Source: Paracoccaceae bacterium
GTDB lineage: Bacteria > Pseudomonadota > Alphaproteobacteria > Rhodobacterales > Rhodobacteraceae
Assembly: GCA_002746395.1 (NCBI GenBank)
Contig: NVXA01000002.1
Span: 220,437 to 230,780, forward strand
DNA: 10,344 bases
Direction: 5' to 3'
Made by a program: the position numbers and the translations under genes. The notes under the pieces are model-generated. The model ran no database searches. It saw only the letters and a program-made list of their open reading frames with translations, and was not told the DNA's origin. Of this stretch, positions 1 through 7,656 are shown piece after piece; position 1 is the stretch's first letter, and the number at the start of each line of letters is the position of its first letter.

Positions 1-90
1 GAATTGGAACGCTCCGGCAAGGGTACGGCGCTGGCCACATTATGTGTTGCATCCGGCATGGGTGCGGCAACTATTATTGAACGCGTGTGA
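1..90 (+). CDS. fadA: Acetyl-CoA C-acyltransferase (thiolase), 3' end only
   Basis: Only the last 29 residues and the TGA stop (88-90) are present. The visible tail contains the block TLCVASGMGAATIIERV, which matches the C-terminal thiolase segment that carries the second active-site cysteine (family pattern CxGGGxG) and ends in an IERV-like tail. The enzyme cleaves 3-ketoacyl-CoA with CoA to acetyl-CoA and a shortened acyl-CoA, the last step of beta-oxidation. The stop codon lies inside the ribosome-binding site of the FadB-type gene, which starts 10 bases downstream. The two genes are therefore almost certainly one operon and their products probably form the usual alpha/beta complex. The family GGG is ASG here (CVASG), a mild variation. 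The family is clear; fadA rather than another thiolase paralogue is inferred from the neighbour. Confidence 0.85.
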   Translation, partial: ELERSGKGTALATLCVASGMGAATIIERV

Positions 91-100
91 GGGAACAATC

Positions 101-2305
101 ATGACTAAAGATTTCAAATACGCAGTAGACGCAGACGGTGTGGCCACAATCACATGGGATGTGCCGGATAAATCCATGAACGTAATGTCGCGCGAAGGCT
201 TCGGGCTTTTCGACAGCATGGTTGACGATGCATTGGCCGACGACGGTGTCAAAGGCATCATCATCACTTCTGCGAAGAAAGATTTCGCGGGCGGGATGGA
301 TTTGAACGTGCTTGGCACAATCCGCACCGAGGCCGGCGACAACCCTGCCGAAGGCTTGTTCAATTTCACCATGGAAGGCCATCGCATCTTGCGCAAACTT
401 GAACGCGCAGGGATGGATGCCAAAACCAACAAAGGCGGCAAGCCCGTTGCGTGGGCCAGCCCCGGCACGGCGGCGGGTATCGGCACGGAAATCGGTCTGG
501 CGTGCCATCGTCGTTTTGTGGCGGATAACCCGAAAGCCAAGATCGGCTTGCCGGAAATCCTCGTCGGGATTTTCCCCGGGGCTGGCGGCACAACCCGCCT
601 GATCCGTATGCTTGGGTTAATGGCTGCCTCTCCGCTGTTGTTAGAGGGCAAAATGTTGCCGCCAGCGAAATCCAAAGCGGCTGGCGTAATAGACGAGGTC
701 GTTCCGGCGGACGAGTTGTTAACCCGCGCCAAGGAATGGGTTCTGAACGCCACGGACGCGGATATCCTGAAACCGTGGGATGCCAAGGGCTATAAATTCC
801 CCGGTGGGGCGCCTTATCATCCGGCGGGCTATATGATGTTTGTGGGGGCCTCCGCGATGGTGCATGGCAAGACCCAAGGGGTTTATCCGGCAGCCAAAGC
901 GATGCTTTCCGCGATTTATGAAGGCGCGCTTGTGCCGTTCGACACAGCCCTTAAGATCGAGGCGCGCTGGTTCACCAAAGTTCTTATGAACCCCAGTTCC
1001 TCCGCTATGATCCGGTCATTGTTCATCAACAAAACCGCGCTTGAAAAAGGCGCTGTGCGGCCTGACGTTGAAGACCAGTCGGTCAAGAAAGTCGGAATTC
1101 TGGGCGCAGGTATGATGGGTGCCGGCATTGCCTATGTGTCAGCCATGGCAGGTATCGAAGTGGTTCTTATGGACCGCGACCAAGCCGCCGCCGACAAGGG
1201 CAAGGCCCATGTCGATGGTATCTTGCAAGGCGGGATCAAACGCAAAAAAACCACACCCGAAAAAGCTGCCGTGGTTCTGGGCCGTGTGCTTGCCACCACC
1301 GATTACGCAGACCTGAAAGGTTGCGATTTGATCGTGGAGGCCGTGTTCGAGGATGTCGGCATCAAAGCCGAGGTCACCAAACTGGCCGAAGCGCATCTGG
1401 GCGACGACGCGATTTTCGCCACCAACACATCGACCCTGCCGATCAGCGAGTTGGCCAAAGCCAGCCGGAATGCCGAAAACTTCATCGGTATCCACTTCTT
1501 CAGCCCCGTTGATCGCATGGCCTTGGTGGAAATCATCAAGGGCAAAGAAACGGGCGACAAGGCGGTTGCCAAATCCCTCGATTTCGTGCGCCAAATCCGC
1601 AAAACGCCGATTGTGGTGAACGACGCGCGGTTCTTCTATGCCAACCGCTGCATCATCCCTTATATTAACGAGGGCTTAACCATGGTGCGCGAAGGGGTCA
1701 TTCCTTCCGTGATCGAGGGCGCGGCCAAGCAGCTCGGCTTCCCGCTGGGACCGTTGCAATTGAACGACGAGACCTCGATTGATCTGGGTGTCAAAATCGC
1801 CAAGGCCACGAAAGCCGCCATGGGGGACGCTTATAACGACAGCGCCGACGAGGTTCTGTTCAAGCTGTTCGATGAAGGCCGCCTTGGTCGAAAATCCCTG
1901 TCAGGTTTCTATAACTACGATGAAAAGGGTAAGCGCACCGGCCTTTGGGAAGGGCTTGAGGCCAACTGGCCACACGCCGATGACCAGCCCGATTTCACCG
2001 ACGTTAAACACCGCCTCGCCATGGTGCAGACGCTGGAAGCCGTGCGCGCGTTGGAAGAAGGTGTGCTGGAAGACATCCGCGAAGGCGACGTCGGCGCGAT
2101 CCTTGGCTGGGGCTTCATGCCTTGGTCCGGCGGCCCGTTCAGCTGGCTGGATATCTTGGGCGCGGCCAAAGCCGTCGAGATTTGCGATCACCTGACCGCA
2201 ACCTGCGGCGAACGCTTCAAAGCCCCCGCCCTGTTGGTCGAGATGGCCGAAAAAGGCGAAAGCTTTTATGGCCGTTTCGGCCCCGAAGCTGCGGCTGCGG
2301 CCTAA
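101..2305 (+). CDS. fadB: FadB-type enoyl-CoA hydratase / 3-hydroxyacyl-CoA dehydrogenase
   Basis: This is the bifunctional beta-oxidation alpha subunit, 734 residues, close to the family's 700-730. Residues 1-200 are a crotonase domain: an oxyanion element FAGGMD at 62-67 and the two catalytic glutamates E130 (GIGTEIGLAC) and E152 (GLPEILVG) are visible. Residues 329-510 are the NAD-binding dehydrogenase domain, with the dinucleotide loop GILGAGMMGAG at 332-342, NTSTLPIS at 442-449, and the catalytic pair H465 (GIHFFSPVDRM) and E477 (VEIIKG). Residues 511-734 are the helical C-terminal dehydrogenase domains. The domains hydrate 2-enoyl-CoA and oxidise L-3-hydroxyacyl-CoA in the cytoplasm. 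The ATG at 101 was chosen because GAGGGA (89-94) sits six bases upstream; an in-frame GTG at 44 would run into the thiolase gene. The oxyanion loop at 121-130 is unusual (see findings). fadJ would be an alternative name. Confidence 0.93.
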   Translation: MTKDFKYAVDADGVATITWDVPDKSMNVMSREGFGLFDSMVDDALADDGVKGIIITSAKKDFAGGMDLNVLGTIRTEAGDNPAEGLFNFTMEGHRILRKLERAGMDAKTNKGGKPVAWASPGTAAGIGTEIGLACHRRFVADNPKAKIGLPEILVGIFPGAGGTTRLIRMLGLMAASPLLLEGKMLPPAKSKAAGVIDEVVPADELLTRAKEWVLNATDADILKPWDAKGYKFPGGAPYHPAGYMMFVGASAMVHGKTQGVYPAAKAMLSAIYEGALVPFDTALKIEARWFTKVLMNPSSSAMIRSLFINKTALEKGAVRPDVEDQSVKKVGILGAGMMGAGIAYVSAMAGIEVVLMDRDQAAADKGKAHVDGILQGGIKRKKTTPEKAAVVLGRVLATTDYADLKGCDLIVEAVFEDVGIKAEVTKLAEAHLGDDAIFATNTSTLPISELAKASRNAENFIGIHFFSPVDRMALVEIIKGKETGDKAVAKSLDFVRQIRKTPIVVNDARFFYANRCIIPYINEGLTMVREGVIPSVIEGAAKQLGFPLGPLQLNDETSIDLGVKIAKATKAAMGDAYNDSADEVLFKLFDEGRLGRKSLSGFYNYDEKGKRTGLWEGLEANWPHADDQPDFTDVKHRLAMVQTLEAVRALEEGVLEDIREGDVGAILGWGFMPWSGGPFSWLDILGAAKAVEICDHLTATCGERFKAPALLVEMAEKGESFYGRFGPEAAAAA

Positions 2306-2310
2306 CAACC

Positions 2311-2337
2311 AAGCCCTTCCCAATACGGGGAGGGCTT
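2311..2337 (+). terminator. Hairpin at the end of the fad operon
   Basis: An 11-bp stem (2311-2321 with 2327-2337, one G-T wobble) closes a five-base loop six bases after the fadB stop. Its position and strength suit a transcription end or an mRNA 3' protective hairpin. No T-run follows (the next bases are CACACATTGTGT), so it is not a textbook intrinsic terminator. Confidence 0.6.
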
Positions 2338-2441
2338 CACACATTGTGTCAGACCTGTTTCAACCATAGATTAACGATTGAACCCGCCGCCCCGCAACGG
2401 CATACAGTTCAATGAAAGGCCCGTTAGAGGCCACCTTTGGC

Positions 2442-2446
2442 AGGAG
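2442..2446 (+). promoter_or_regulatory. Ribosome-binding site that fixes the glmS start
   Basis: AGGAG lies six bases before the ATG at 2453. The open frame extends back to a TTG at 2378, but only the ATG at 2453 has this site, and only this start puts the catalytic cysteine directly after the initiator methionine. Confidence 0.75.
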
Positions 2447-2452
2447 CATATT

Positions 2453-4276
2453 ATGTGTGGCATTATCGGCGTTTTAGGGAAATCAGACGTTTCCCCGATC
2501 ATCATCGAAACTCTTCGACGGCTTGAATATCGCGGCTATGACAGCGCGGGGATCGCCACGCTGGATGCGGGGGCGCTGACCTGCCGTCGCGCTGTTGGAA
2601 AATTGTCTGAACTGGAGGCCGTTCTTGGCACGCAGCCCGTTAGCGGCACATCCGGCATCGGTCACACCCGCTGGGCCACGCACGGCGCGGCGACGACGCA
2701 AAATGCCCATCCCCATATCGCGGGGCCAGTCGCGGTGGTTCACAACGGCATCATCGAAAACTTCCGGGAGCTGCGCGAGGAGCTAACCGCCAAGGGCATG
2801 AATTTCGCATCCGAAACCGACACCGAAGTCGTCGCCCAGCTTTGCGCCCATTACATCGCGCAAGGCAAAACTCCGCAAGACGCTGTGGCCGCTACCCTTT
2901 CCCGTCTGACCGGCGCTTTCGCGCTCGCGTTTTTGTTCGAGGGCGAGGACGACCTGATGATCGCCGCGCGCCGTGGATCGCCCCTTGCCATCGGGCATGG
3001 CGACGGCGAGATGTTTATCGGTTCAGACGCAATGGCGCTTGCGCCCGTCACCAACCGGATTACATACCTTGAGGAAGGCGACTGGGCCGTTCTTACCCGC
3101 GCAGGCGCGCAGGTTTTCGACGCGCTTGGCAATCCGGCTGATCGCACGATCCGCGTTGTGAACGTCGATCAGATCATGGTCGATAAAGGCGAACACCGCC
3201 ACTTCATGCTTAAAGAAATTCACGAGCAACCCTCCGTCACCGCGTTTGCCCTGTCGCACTACCTGAACCCTGAACGCACAGCCATCAATCTGCCGGAATC
3301 CGACATAGATTTCAGCCAGTTCGACCGCCTCGTTCTGGTGGCATGTGGTACGGCGCATTACGCCTGCGCGGTCGCCAAATACTGGTTCGAACAGATCGCC
3401 CGCATCCCCGTTGAAATCGACGTCGCCAGCGAGTTTCGGTATCGCGAACCCCCGATGAATGGCCGCGAATGTGTGATGTTCATCAGCCAGTCGGGCGAAA
3501 CAGCCGACACCCTCGCCGCCCTACGTTATGTGCAAGGTAAGGCCGCCAGCATCGTAGCGATTGTGAATGTCGCCGAAAGTTCCATCAGTCGGGAGGCCGA
3601 TTTCAGCTTGCCGATCATGGCTGGCCCCGAAATCTCGGTCGCCTCAACCAAGGCGTTCACCTGTCAGTTGACCGTCCTTGCCTGCCTCGCCATTTTGGCA
3701 GGCCGCCAGCACGGCACCATAGACGAAACCGAAGAAACCCGCCTGATCGAGGAGCTGATGAGCGCCCCGCGCCTGATCGGGGAGGCCATCAAAACCAGCG
3801 CCGATCTTAACCTCGCCAGCCGCGATCTGGCCAAGGCCCAAGACATCTTGTTCCTTGGCCGTGGCCCGCTATTCCCGCTGGCTTTGGAAGGCGCGTTGAA
3901 GCTGAAAGAGCTAAGCTATATCCACGCCGAAGGTTTCCCAAGCGGAGAGTTAAAGCACGGCCCCATCGCCTTGGTCGATGACACCGTGCCGGTCATCGTG
4001 TTCGCGCCCAGCGGCGGGTTATTCGAAAAAACCGTCTCCAACATGGAAGAAGTCATGGCACGCGGCGGCAAGATTTTACTGATCACAGACGAAGAAGGCG
4101 CCGCCACGGCGTCTCACGGGGTTTGGCGCACCGTGATCCTGCCCAAGGTTGACCCGCTCATTGCGCCCATCGTCTATGCCGTGCCTGCGCAATTGCTGGC
4201 CTATCATACGGCTGTCGAAAAAGGCACCGATGTGGATCAGCCCCGTAATCTGGCGAAATCGGTGACGGTGGAATAA
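2453..4276 (+). CDS. glmS: Glutamine--fructose-6-phosphate aminotransferase (isomerizing)
   Basis: GlmS makes glucosamine-6-phosphate and glutamate from fructose-6-phosphate and glutamine, the entry step to UDP-GlcNAc for peptidoglycan and lipopolysaccharide. The protein has 607 residues, the normal length. The N-terminal class II glutaminase domain starts MCGIIGV, with Cys2 as the nucleophile exposed after methionine removal; YRGYDSAG is at 26-33, HTRWATHG at 71-78 and HNGIIEN at 97-103. Two SIS sugar-isomerase domains follow: CGTAHYA at 298-304, SQSGET at 345-350 and VASTKAF at 396-402, then E486 and H502 in the KELSYIHAEG...KHGP stretch. The tail DQPRNLAKSVTVE carries the sugar-binding lysine (K602). 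It stands 147 bases after fadB, beyond a hairpin, so it is probably transcribed separately. No glmS ribozyme-like structure was recognised in the leader, and that element is typical of Firmicutes. Confidence 0.97.
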   Translation: MCGIIGVLGKSDVSPIIIETLRRLEYRGYDSAGIATLDAGALTCRRAVGKLSELEAVLGTQPVSGTSGIGHTRWATHGAATTQNAHPHIAGPVAVVHNGIIENFRELREELTAKGMNFASETDTEVVAQLCAHYIAQGKTPQDAVAATLSRLTGAFALAFLFEGEDDLMIAARRGSPLAIGHGDGEMFIGSDAMALAPVTNRITYLEEGDWAVLTRAGAQVFDALGNPADRTIRVVNVDQIMVDKGEHRHFMLKEIHEQPSVTAFALSHYLNPERTAINLPESDIDFSQFDRLVLVACGTAHYACAVAKYWFEQIARIPVEIDVASEFRYREPPMNGRECVMFISQSGETADTLAALRYVQGKAASIVAIVNVAESSISREADFSLPIMAGPEISVASTKAFTCQLTVLACLAILAGRQHGTIDETEETRLIEELMSAPRLIGEAIKTSADLNLASRDLAKAQDILFLGRGPLFPLALEGALKLKELSYIHAEGFPSGELKHGPIALVDDTVPVIVFAPSGGLFEKTVSNMEEVMARGGKILLITDEEGAATASHGVWRTVILPKVDPLIAPIVYAVPAQLLAYHTAVEKGTDVDQPRNLAKSVTVE

Positions 4277-4349
4277 AGGTCACATCTGCTTGTAAGGGGC
4301 TTGTTAACCGCGGCCAAACCCGCTTATTGATACGCTATGGCCCGACGAC

Positions 4350-4365
4350 TGAGGCCCAAGCCTCA
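4350..4365 (+). other. Small hairpin in the leader of the MFS gene
   Basis: TGAGGC-CCAA-GCCTCA is a perfect 6-bp stem with a four-base loop, six bases upstream of the GGAG ribosome-binding site of the MFS gene. No T-run follows, so it is not a terminator for glmS. It could influence translation of the exporter, or be chance. If translation really began at the ATG at 4337, the element would be coding. Confidence 0.3.
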
Positions 4366-4371
4366 TAATCT

Positions 4372-4375
4372 GGAG
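4372..4375 (+). promoter_or_regulatory. Ribosome-binding site deciding the MFS start
   Basis: CTGGAG (core GGAG) lies nine bases before the ATG at 4385. The other in-frame ATG, at 4337, has no purine-rich site in front of it and would add 16 mostly polar residues before the first membrane helix. The later start is therefore preferred. Confidence 0.5.
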
Positions 4376-4384
4376 CCCTTCGGG

Positions 4385-5614
4385 ATGAAAGCACGCCTTC
4401 CCTTCATCTTTATCATCATCACCATGATGCTCAATTCCATCGGCATCGGCCTGATATTGCCTGTAATGCCGAGCTTGATTACGGAACTGACCGGCGGTTC
4501 CATCAGCTCTGCCGCCCTTTGGGGGGGCGTTTTGGCGACAACTTACGCCGTGATGCAGTTCTTCATGGGGCCGACGCTGGGCAACTTGTCTGACCGATAT
4601 GGCCGCCGCCCGATCTTGTTGATCTCTCTGGTTGCGATGGGGCTGGATTACATCTTGCTAAGCCTTGCCGGAACGATCTGGTGGTTGTTCGCAGGGCGCG
4701 TTATCGCCGGCATCACAGGGGCGACGTTTTCAACCGCGTCCGCCTATATCGCCGATATTTCCGCACCGGAAAAACGGGCCGCCAACTTTGGCCTGATCGG
4801 GGCGGCTTTTGGCGTTGGTTTCATCATCGGCCCCGCCATCGGCGGTTTCCTTGGCGAAATCGGCCCACGCGTGCCTTTCATGGCCGCCGCTGTCGTTGCC
4901 CTTGGCAACGCCACCCTTGGCTATTTCGTTTTGCCGGAAACGCTGCCGCAATCCAAACGCCGCACGTTTGACTGGACACGCGCGAACCCGCTTGGCGCGC
5001 TGATGTCTATCCGTAAAATCCCCAACCTGACCGGCTTGGTCGTGGTGTTTTTGATCTTCACGATCTCGCATCAGGTTTATCCGTCGGTCTGGAGCTATTA
5101 CACGATCGAGCGCTTCGACTTTACCCCAAAAATGATCGGGGCCTCGCTTGGCGCGTTCGGGTTCTTTATGGCCATCATCCAAGGCGGAGTGATCCGCATG
5201 ATCATCCCGAAACTGGGCGAAATGCGAACCGCCATGTGGGGCATGGGCCTGAACTTTGTCGTCTTCATCCTTGTGGCGTTTCTGGGCGAGGTCTGGATGC
5301 TGTTCGCGCTGATGCCCCTGATGACGCTTGGCGCCATCGCTGGCCCTGCCTTGCAAGGCATCATGTCCAAACTGGTGGACGACGACGCCCAAGGCGAGCT
5401 GCAAGGCATCTTCGCCTCCGTCACCGGTATCGCGCTGATCTTAAGCCCGATCACCATGACCAGCATCTTCAAGTACTTCACTGACTCCGACGCCCCCTAC
5501 TATCTGCCCGGCGCGCCGTTCCTTGCGTCGTCGCTGTTGGAGATATCGGCAATGGCCCTGCTGTTTGTGATTGCCAAACGGATTTGGGGTACGGCCGCAA
5601 CACCGGCGCAGTAA
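4385..5614 (+). CDS. TetA-like MFS drug/proton antiporter family protein
   Basis: A 409-residue polytopic inner-membrane protein of the major facilitator superfamily, DHA1 (12-helix drug:proton antiporter) type. Helix 1 carries [10 protein letters not shown] (20-29). Motif [12 protein letters not shown], is at 66-76 between helices 2 and 3. A TetA-like stretch with [10 protein letters not shown] at 87-96 and AGITGATFS at 108-116 follows. Motif C-like [12 protein letters not shown] is at 143-154, PETLP is at 184-188 before the central loop, and GPALQGIMS is at 320-328 in the second half. The layout and these blocks match class B TetA by memory of that family. However, the TetA Asp15 and Asp285 positions are Asn17 and Asn290 here, while Asp84 is kept as Asp88. 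Tetracycline should not be assumed as the substrate. It lies 108 bases after glmS and converges on the NYN gene, with 28 bases between the stop codons. Confidence 0.88.
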   Translation: MKARLPFIFIIITMMLNSIGIGLILPVMPSLITELTGGSISSAALWGGVLATTYAVMQFFMGPTLGNLSDRYGRRPILLISLVAMGLDYILLSLAGTIWWLFAGRVIAGITGATFSTASAYIADISAPEKRAANFGLIGAAFGVGFIIGPAIGGFLGEIGPRVPFMAAAVVALGNATLGYFVLPETLPQSKRRTFDWTRANPLGALMSIRKIPNLTGLVVVFLIFTISHQVYPSVWSYYTIERFDFTPKMIGASLGAFGFFMAIIQGGVIRMIIPKLGEMRTAMWGMGLNFVVFILVAFLGEVWMLFALMPLMTLGAIAGPALQGIMSKLVDDDAQGELQGIFASVTGIALILSPITMTSIFKYFTDSDAPYYLPGAPFLASSLLEISAMALLFVIAKRIWGTAATPAQ

Positions 5615-5642
5615 CAACACTGTACCAAGTGTGCTGGTTCTT

Positions 5643-6458
5643 CTACTTTATCAGCACTGGATCCTGAAACCGATGTTTCTGCAACTTGATCTCGTTCTTT
5701 GAAATCACCACACCTTTGCGCCACTGATCACCCCACATCACCGTCGGATATTTCTTCGCATAATCACGGAATTGATCGTTTGTCACAGCAAATGATATGG
5801 GCAGGTGTTTCAGACTGTCTAGAACGTATTTATCCGCCTGAACGCGACTGGGTACGACATAAATTTCATCGCGCCTCAGCCCGAAAATATCTTCAAGCAG
5901 CGCCACGGAATGTTTTTGGCTGCTGGGAAAAGCACCATGTTCGCTGAGGGTATAAAAAATGTTGGCGTCAAAAAAACACACGACACGATACCCTTCAATC
6001 CGCAGTTGATATGCAATCCCCCCAAGCGGCTGCGCGTCTAATTCATTTTCGTGCCCGAAGTGGTAAATATTGCTGCCGTCAATAATGACCGTTTTCGCAT
6101 CCAATCGCAGATCACGCATGAAGCCCTGACGATCATGGGCAAGCAAAAAATGCACTTTGGAATGTGCGGCTTTGGCGCGTGCGGTTTTTTTGCGAGGTTC
6201 ACTGGCACGGCGCCCTAGATGGACAAAAAGCCACAGCGCAACAAGTGCTGCCAAAAGGCCCAGCATGACATTCCTGCTCATATCGGGCCGCATCAAAAAC
6301 CACCATATGGGCAAAGCGGAGATTGCTGTCAGCAGGGCGAGGTTCAGCAACGTATATACTGTGTTGCGCACCCATGCACCAAAATTGAAACGCTCGGGTT
6401 TGGGTTTGGATTTAAGAGGCGTTAGTTTATCGCCCAATGTAATTGGTTCGTGCGTCAT
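5643..6458 (-). CDS. Membrane-anchored NYN/PIN-like (Zc3h12a-type) predicted ribonuclease
   Basis: A 271-residue protein. A basic N-tail (residues 1-33) is followed by two hydrophobic helices at about 34-56 and 62-80, joined by a very short loop, then a strongly basic stretch at 83-97. By the positive-inside rule this is a hairpin anchor with both ends in the cytoplasm. From about 120 to 245 the sequence resembles the NYN domain of Zc3h12a-like RNases: VIIDGSNIY (124-132, D127), VVCFFDANIF (159-168, D164), PSRVQADKYVLDSL (203-216, D209) and AVTNDQFRDY (224-233, D228). These acidic residues would form the metal-binding catalytic cluster. The Asp pair usual at the third motif is Asp-Lys here. 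The ATG at 6458 is the only sensible start, though its ribosome-binding site is weak. Base composition is about 42-55% GC in six counted lines, slightly below most neighbours. Family assignment is from motif recognition; RNase activity and target are inferred. Confidence 0.75.
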   Translation of the reverse strand: MTHEPITLGDKLTPLKSKPKPERFNFGAWVRNTVYTLLNLALLTAISALPIWWFLMRPDMSRNVMLGLLAALVALWLFVHLGRRASEPRKKTARAKAAHSKVHFLLAHDRQGFMRDLRLDAKTVIIDGSNIYHFGHENELDAQPLGGIAYQLRIEGYRVVCFFDANIFYTLSEHGAFPSSQKHSVALLEDIFGLRRDEIYVVPSRVQADKYVLDSLKHLPISFAVTNDQFRDYAKKYPTVMWGDQWRKGVVISKNEIKLQKHRFQDPVLIK

Positions 6459-6533
6459 AATATGGCTCGTTCAAATGTATTTTGCGAAAACATATCTTAG
6501 AATTTCAAAGAAGACCATGACAGCGCGCCAACG

Positions 6534-6561
6534 AAAAGGCCCGCCAAATTGACGGGCCTTT
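6534..6561 (-). terminator. Intrinsic terminator of the BMP transporter operon
   Basis: Read on the minus strand, a 9-bp stem AAAGGCCCG / CGGGCCTTT with a nine-base loop runs straight into TTTT, 21 bases after the stop of the binding-protein gene. The structure is a classic rho-independent terminator and separates the transporter operon from the downstream NYN gene, which therefore probably has its own promoter. Confidence 0.85.
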
Positions 6562-6582
6562 CCAATTCTTAAGGCTAACAGC

Positions 6583-7650
6583 CTAGTTAGGCAGTTCGCC
6601 CTCGATGCCTTCAACATAGAAGTTCATGCCAGCCAATGTGCCGTCGTCTGCTGTTTCACCAGCCGCCAACCAGACAGAACCGTCCTGCTTGTTGATCGGG
6701 CCTGTGAACGGGTGCAACGTGCCAGCGACGATTGCGTCAACAGCAGCCTGTGCTTCGGCTTGAACATCCGCAGGGATTTTATCGGAGAATTCACCGATGC
6801 CAACCATGCCCGGCTTGATACCATCCCATGTGTCCATGCTTTCCCATGTGCCATCCATGACAGCCTGAACGCGGGCAATATAGTAAGGTGCCCAGTTGTC
6901 GATGATGGAAGACAGGCGCGCATTCGGGCCGAACTGCATCATGTCAGATGCTTGACCAAAGGCGAAGATGCCTTTTTCTTCGGCGATTGTCATCGCAGCA
7001 GGTGAATCTGTGTGCTGCATGATGACGTCTGCGCCCTGCTCGATCAAAGCGTTCGCCGCGTCGGCTTCTTTGCCCGGATCAAACCAGGTGTAGACCCAAA
7101 CAACTTTGAACTGCACGTCAGGGTTAACCGATTTCGCCGCCAGATACGCCGCGTTGATGCCGCGCACAACTTCGGGGATCGGGAACGATGCGATATAGCC
7201 AACAGTGTTGGTTTCAGTCATGCGCCCAGCGATCAGGCCAATCACGTGACGACCTTCATAGAAACGTGCAGAATACGTGGATACGTTATCGGCACGTTTG
7301 TAACCGGTTGCATGTTCAAACTTCACATTCGGGAACTTGGCCGCAACATTCAATGTCGGGTCCATATAGCCAAAGGATGTGGAGAAAATGATGTCAGCGC
7401 CGCCAAGGGCCATCTGCGTCATCACACGTTCAGCATCAGCCCCTTCAGGCACGCTTGCAACAAAAGATGTTTCAACCATATCACCGAAGGCTTCTTCCAC
7501 TGCGAGACGACCTTGATCGTGCTCGTAAGACCAGCCGAAATCTGTTGGTGGGCCAACATAGATAAACCCGGCTTTGGTTTGCGCAATCGCCGCGCCCCCA
7601 AGACCAAGAGCCAGCGCTGTTGCCGCTGCCAGAGTTTTAGTGAATTTCAT
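6583..7650 (-). CDS. BMP-family ABC transporter substrate-binding protein
   Basis: A 355-residue periplasmic binding protein of the Bmp/Med (PnrA-like) family. Residues 1-23 form a Sec signal peptide: a lysine-containing start, an Ala/Leu/Gly core and a probable cleavage site AIA|Q. There is no lipobox cysteine, so the mature protein should be free in the periplasm. Family-like blocks are FGWSYEHDQGR at 38-48, EGRHVIGLIAG at 132-142, VRGINAAYLAAK at 162-173, the FDPGKEADAANALIEQGADV stretch at 190-209 and QHTDSPAA at 212-219. Characterised relatives bind purine nucleosides such as guanosine and inosine, so a nucleoside or purine-like ligand is the best inference, not a proven one. The ATG at 7650 is supported by GGAGGA six bases upstream. 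It is the last gene of the transporter operon, 39 bases after the second permease. Confidence 0.9.
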   Translation of the reverse strand: MKFTKTLAAATALALGLGGAAIAQTKAGFIYVGPPTDFGWSYEHDQGRLAVEEAFGDMVETSFVASVPEGADAERVMTQMALGGADIIFSTSFGYMDPTLNVAAKFPNVKFEHATGYKRADNVSTYSARFYEGRHVIGLIAGRMTETNTVGYIASFPIPEVVRGINAAYLAAKSVNPDVQFKVVWVYTWFDPGKEADAANALIEQGADVIMQHTDSPAAMTIAEEKGIFAFGQASDMMQFGPNARLSSIIDNWAPYYIARVQAVMDGTWESMDTWDGIKPGMVGIGEFSDKIPADVQAEAQAAVDAIVAGTLHPFTGPINKQDGSVWLAAGETADDGTLAGMNFYVEGIEGELPN

Positions 7651-7656
7651 AAAGTA

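Noticed and set aside
44..100. In-frame upstream extension of fadB from a GTG at 44
   Set aside because: It overlaps the thiolase tail and would lack the clear ribosome-binding site that serves the ATG at 101.
40..786. 248-codon open frame on the minus strand across fadB
   Set aside because: It mirrors the coding frame of fadB and shows no family features; similar antisense frames occur over glmS and the MFS gene.
2339..2349. ACACATTGTGT, a short dyad after the fad hairpin
   Set aside because: An isolated 5-bp inverted repeat with no second copy in the gap and no known operator match.
2378..2406. Possible glmS promoter TTGAAC, 17 bases, CATACA
   Set aside because: The -35 matches four of six and the -10 only three of six consensus positions, which is too weak to call. 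A start-site map would decide.
5617..5632. ACACT/AGTGT stem between the converging MFS and NYN genes
   Set aside because: Only five base pairs with no T-run on either strand. The 28-base gap may act in termination, but the sequence does not show it.
5643..6458. Recent horizontal transfer of the NYN gene from its lower GC
   Set aside because: The counted lines (42-55% GC) overlap the composition of parts of the neighbouring binding-protein gene (about 48% in one line), and no mobile element or repeat borders the gene.
6459..6533. Candidate promoter for the NYN gene (minus strand CTGTCA, 18 bases, TAAGAT)
   Set aside because: Four of six matches in each half with non-ideal spacing in an AT-rich stretch. 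A promoter is expected here, but this one is not convincing.
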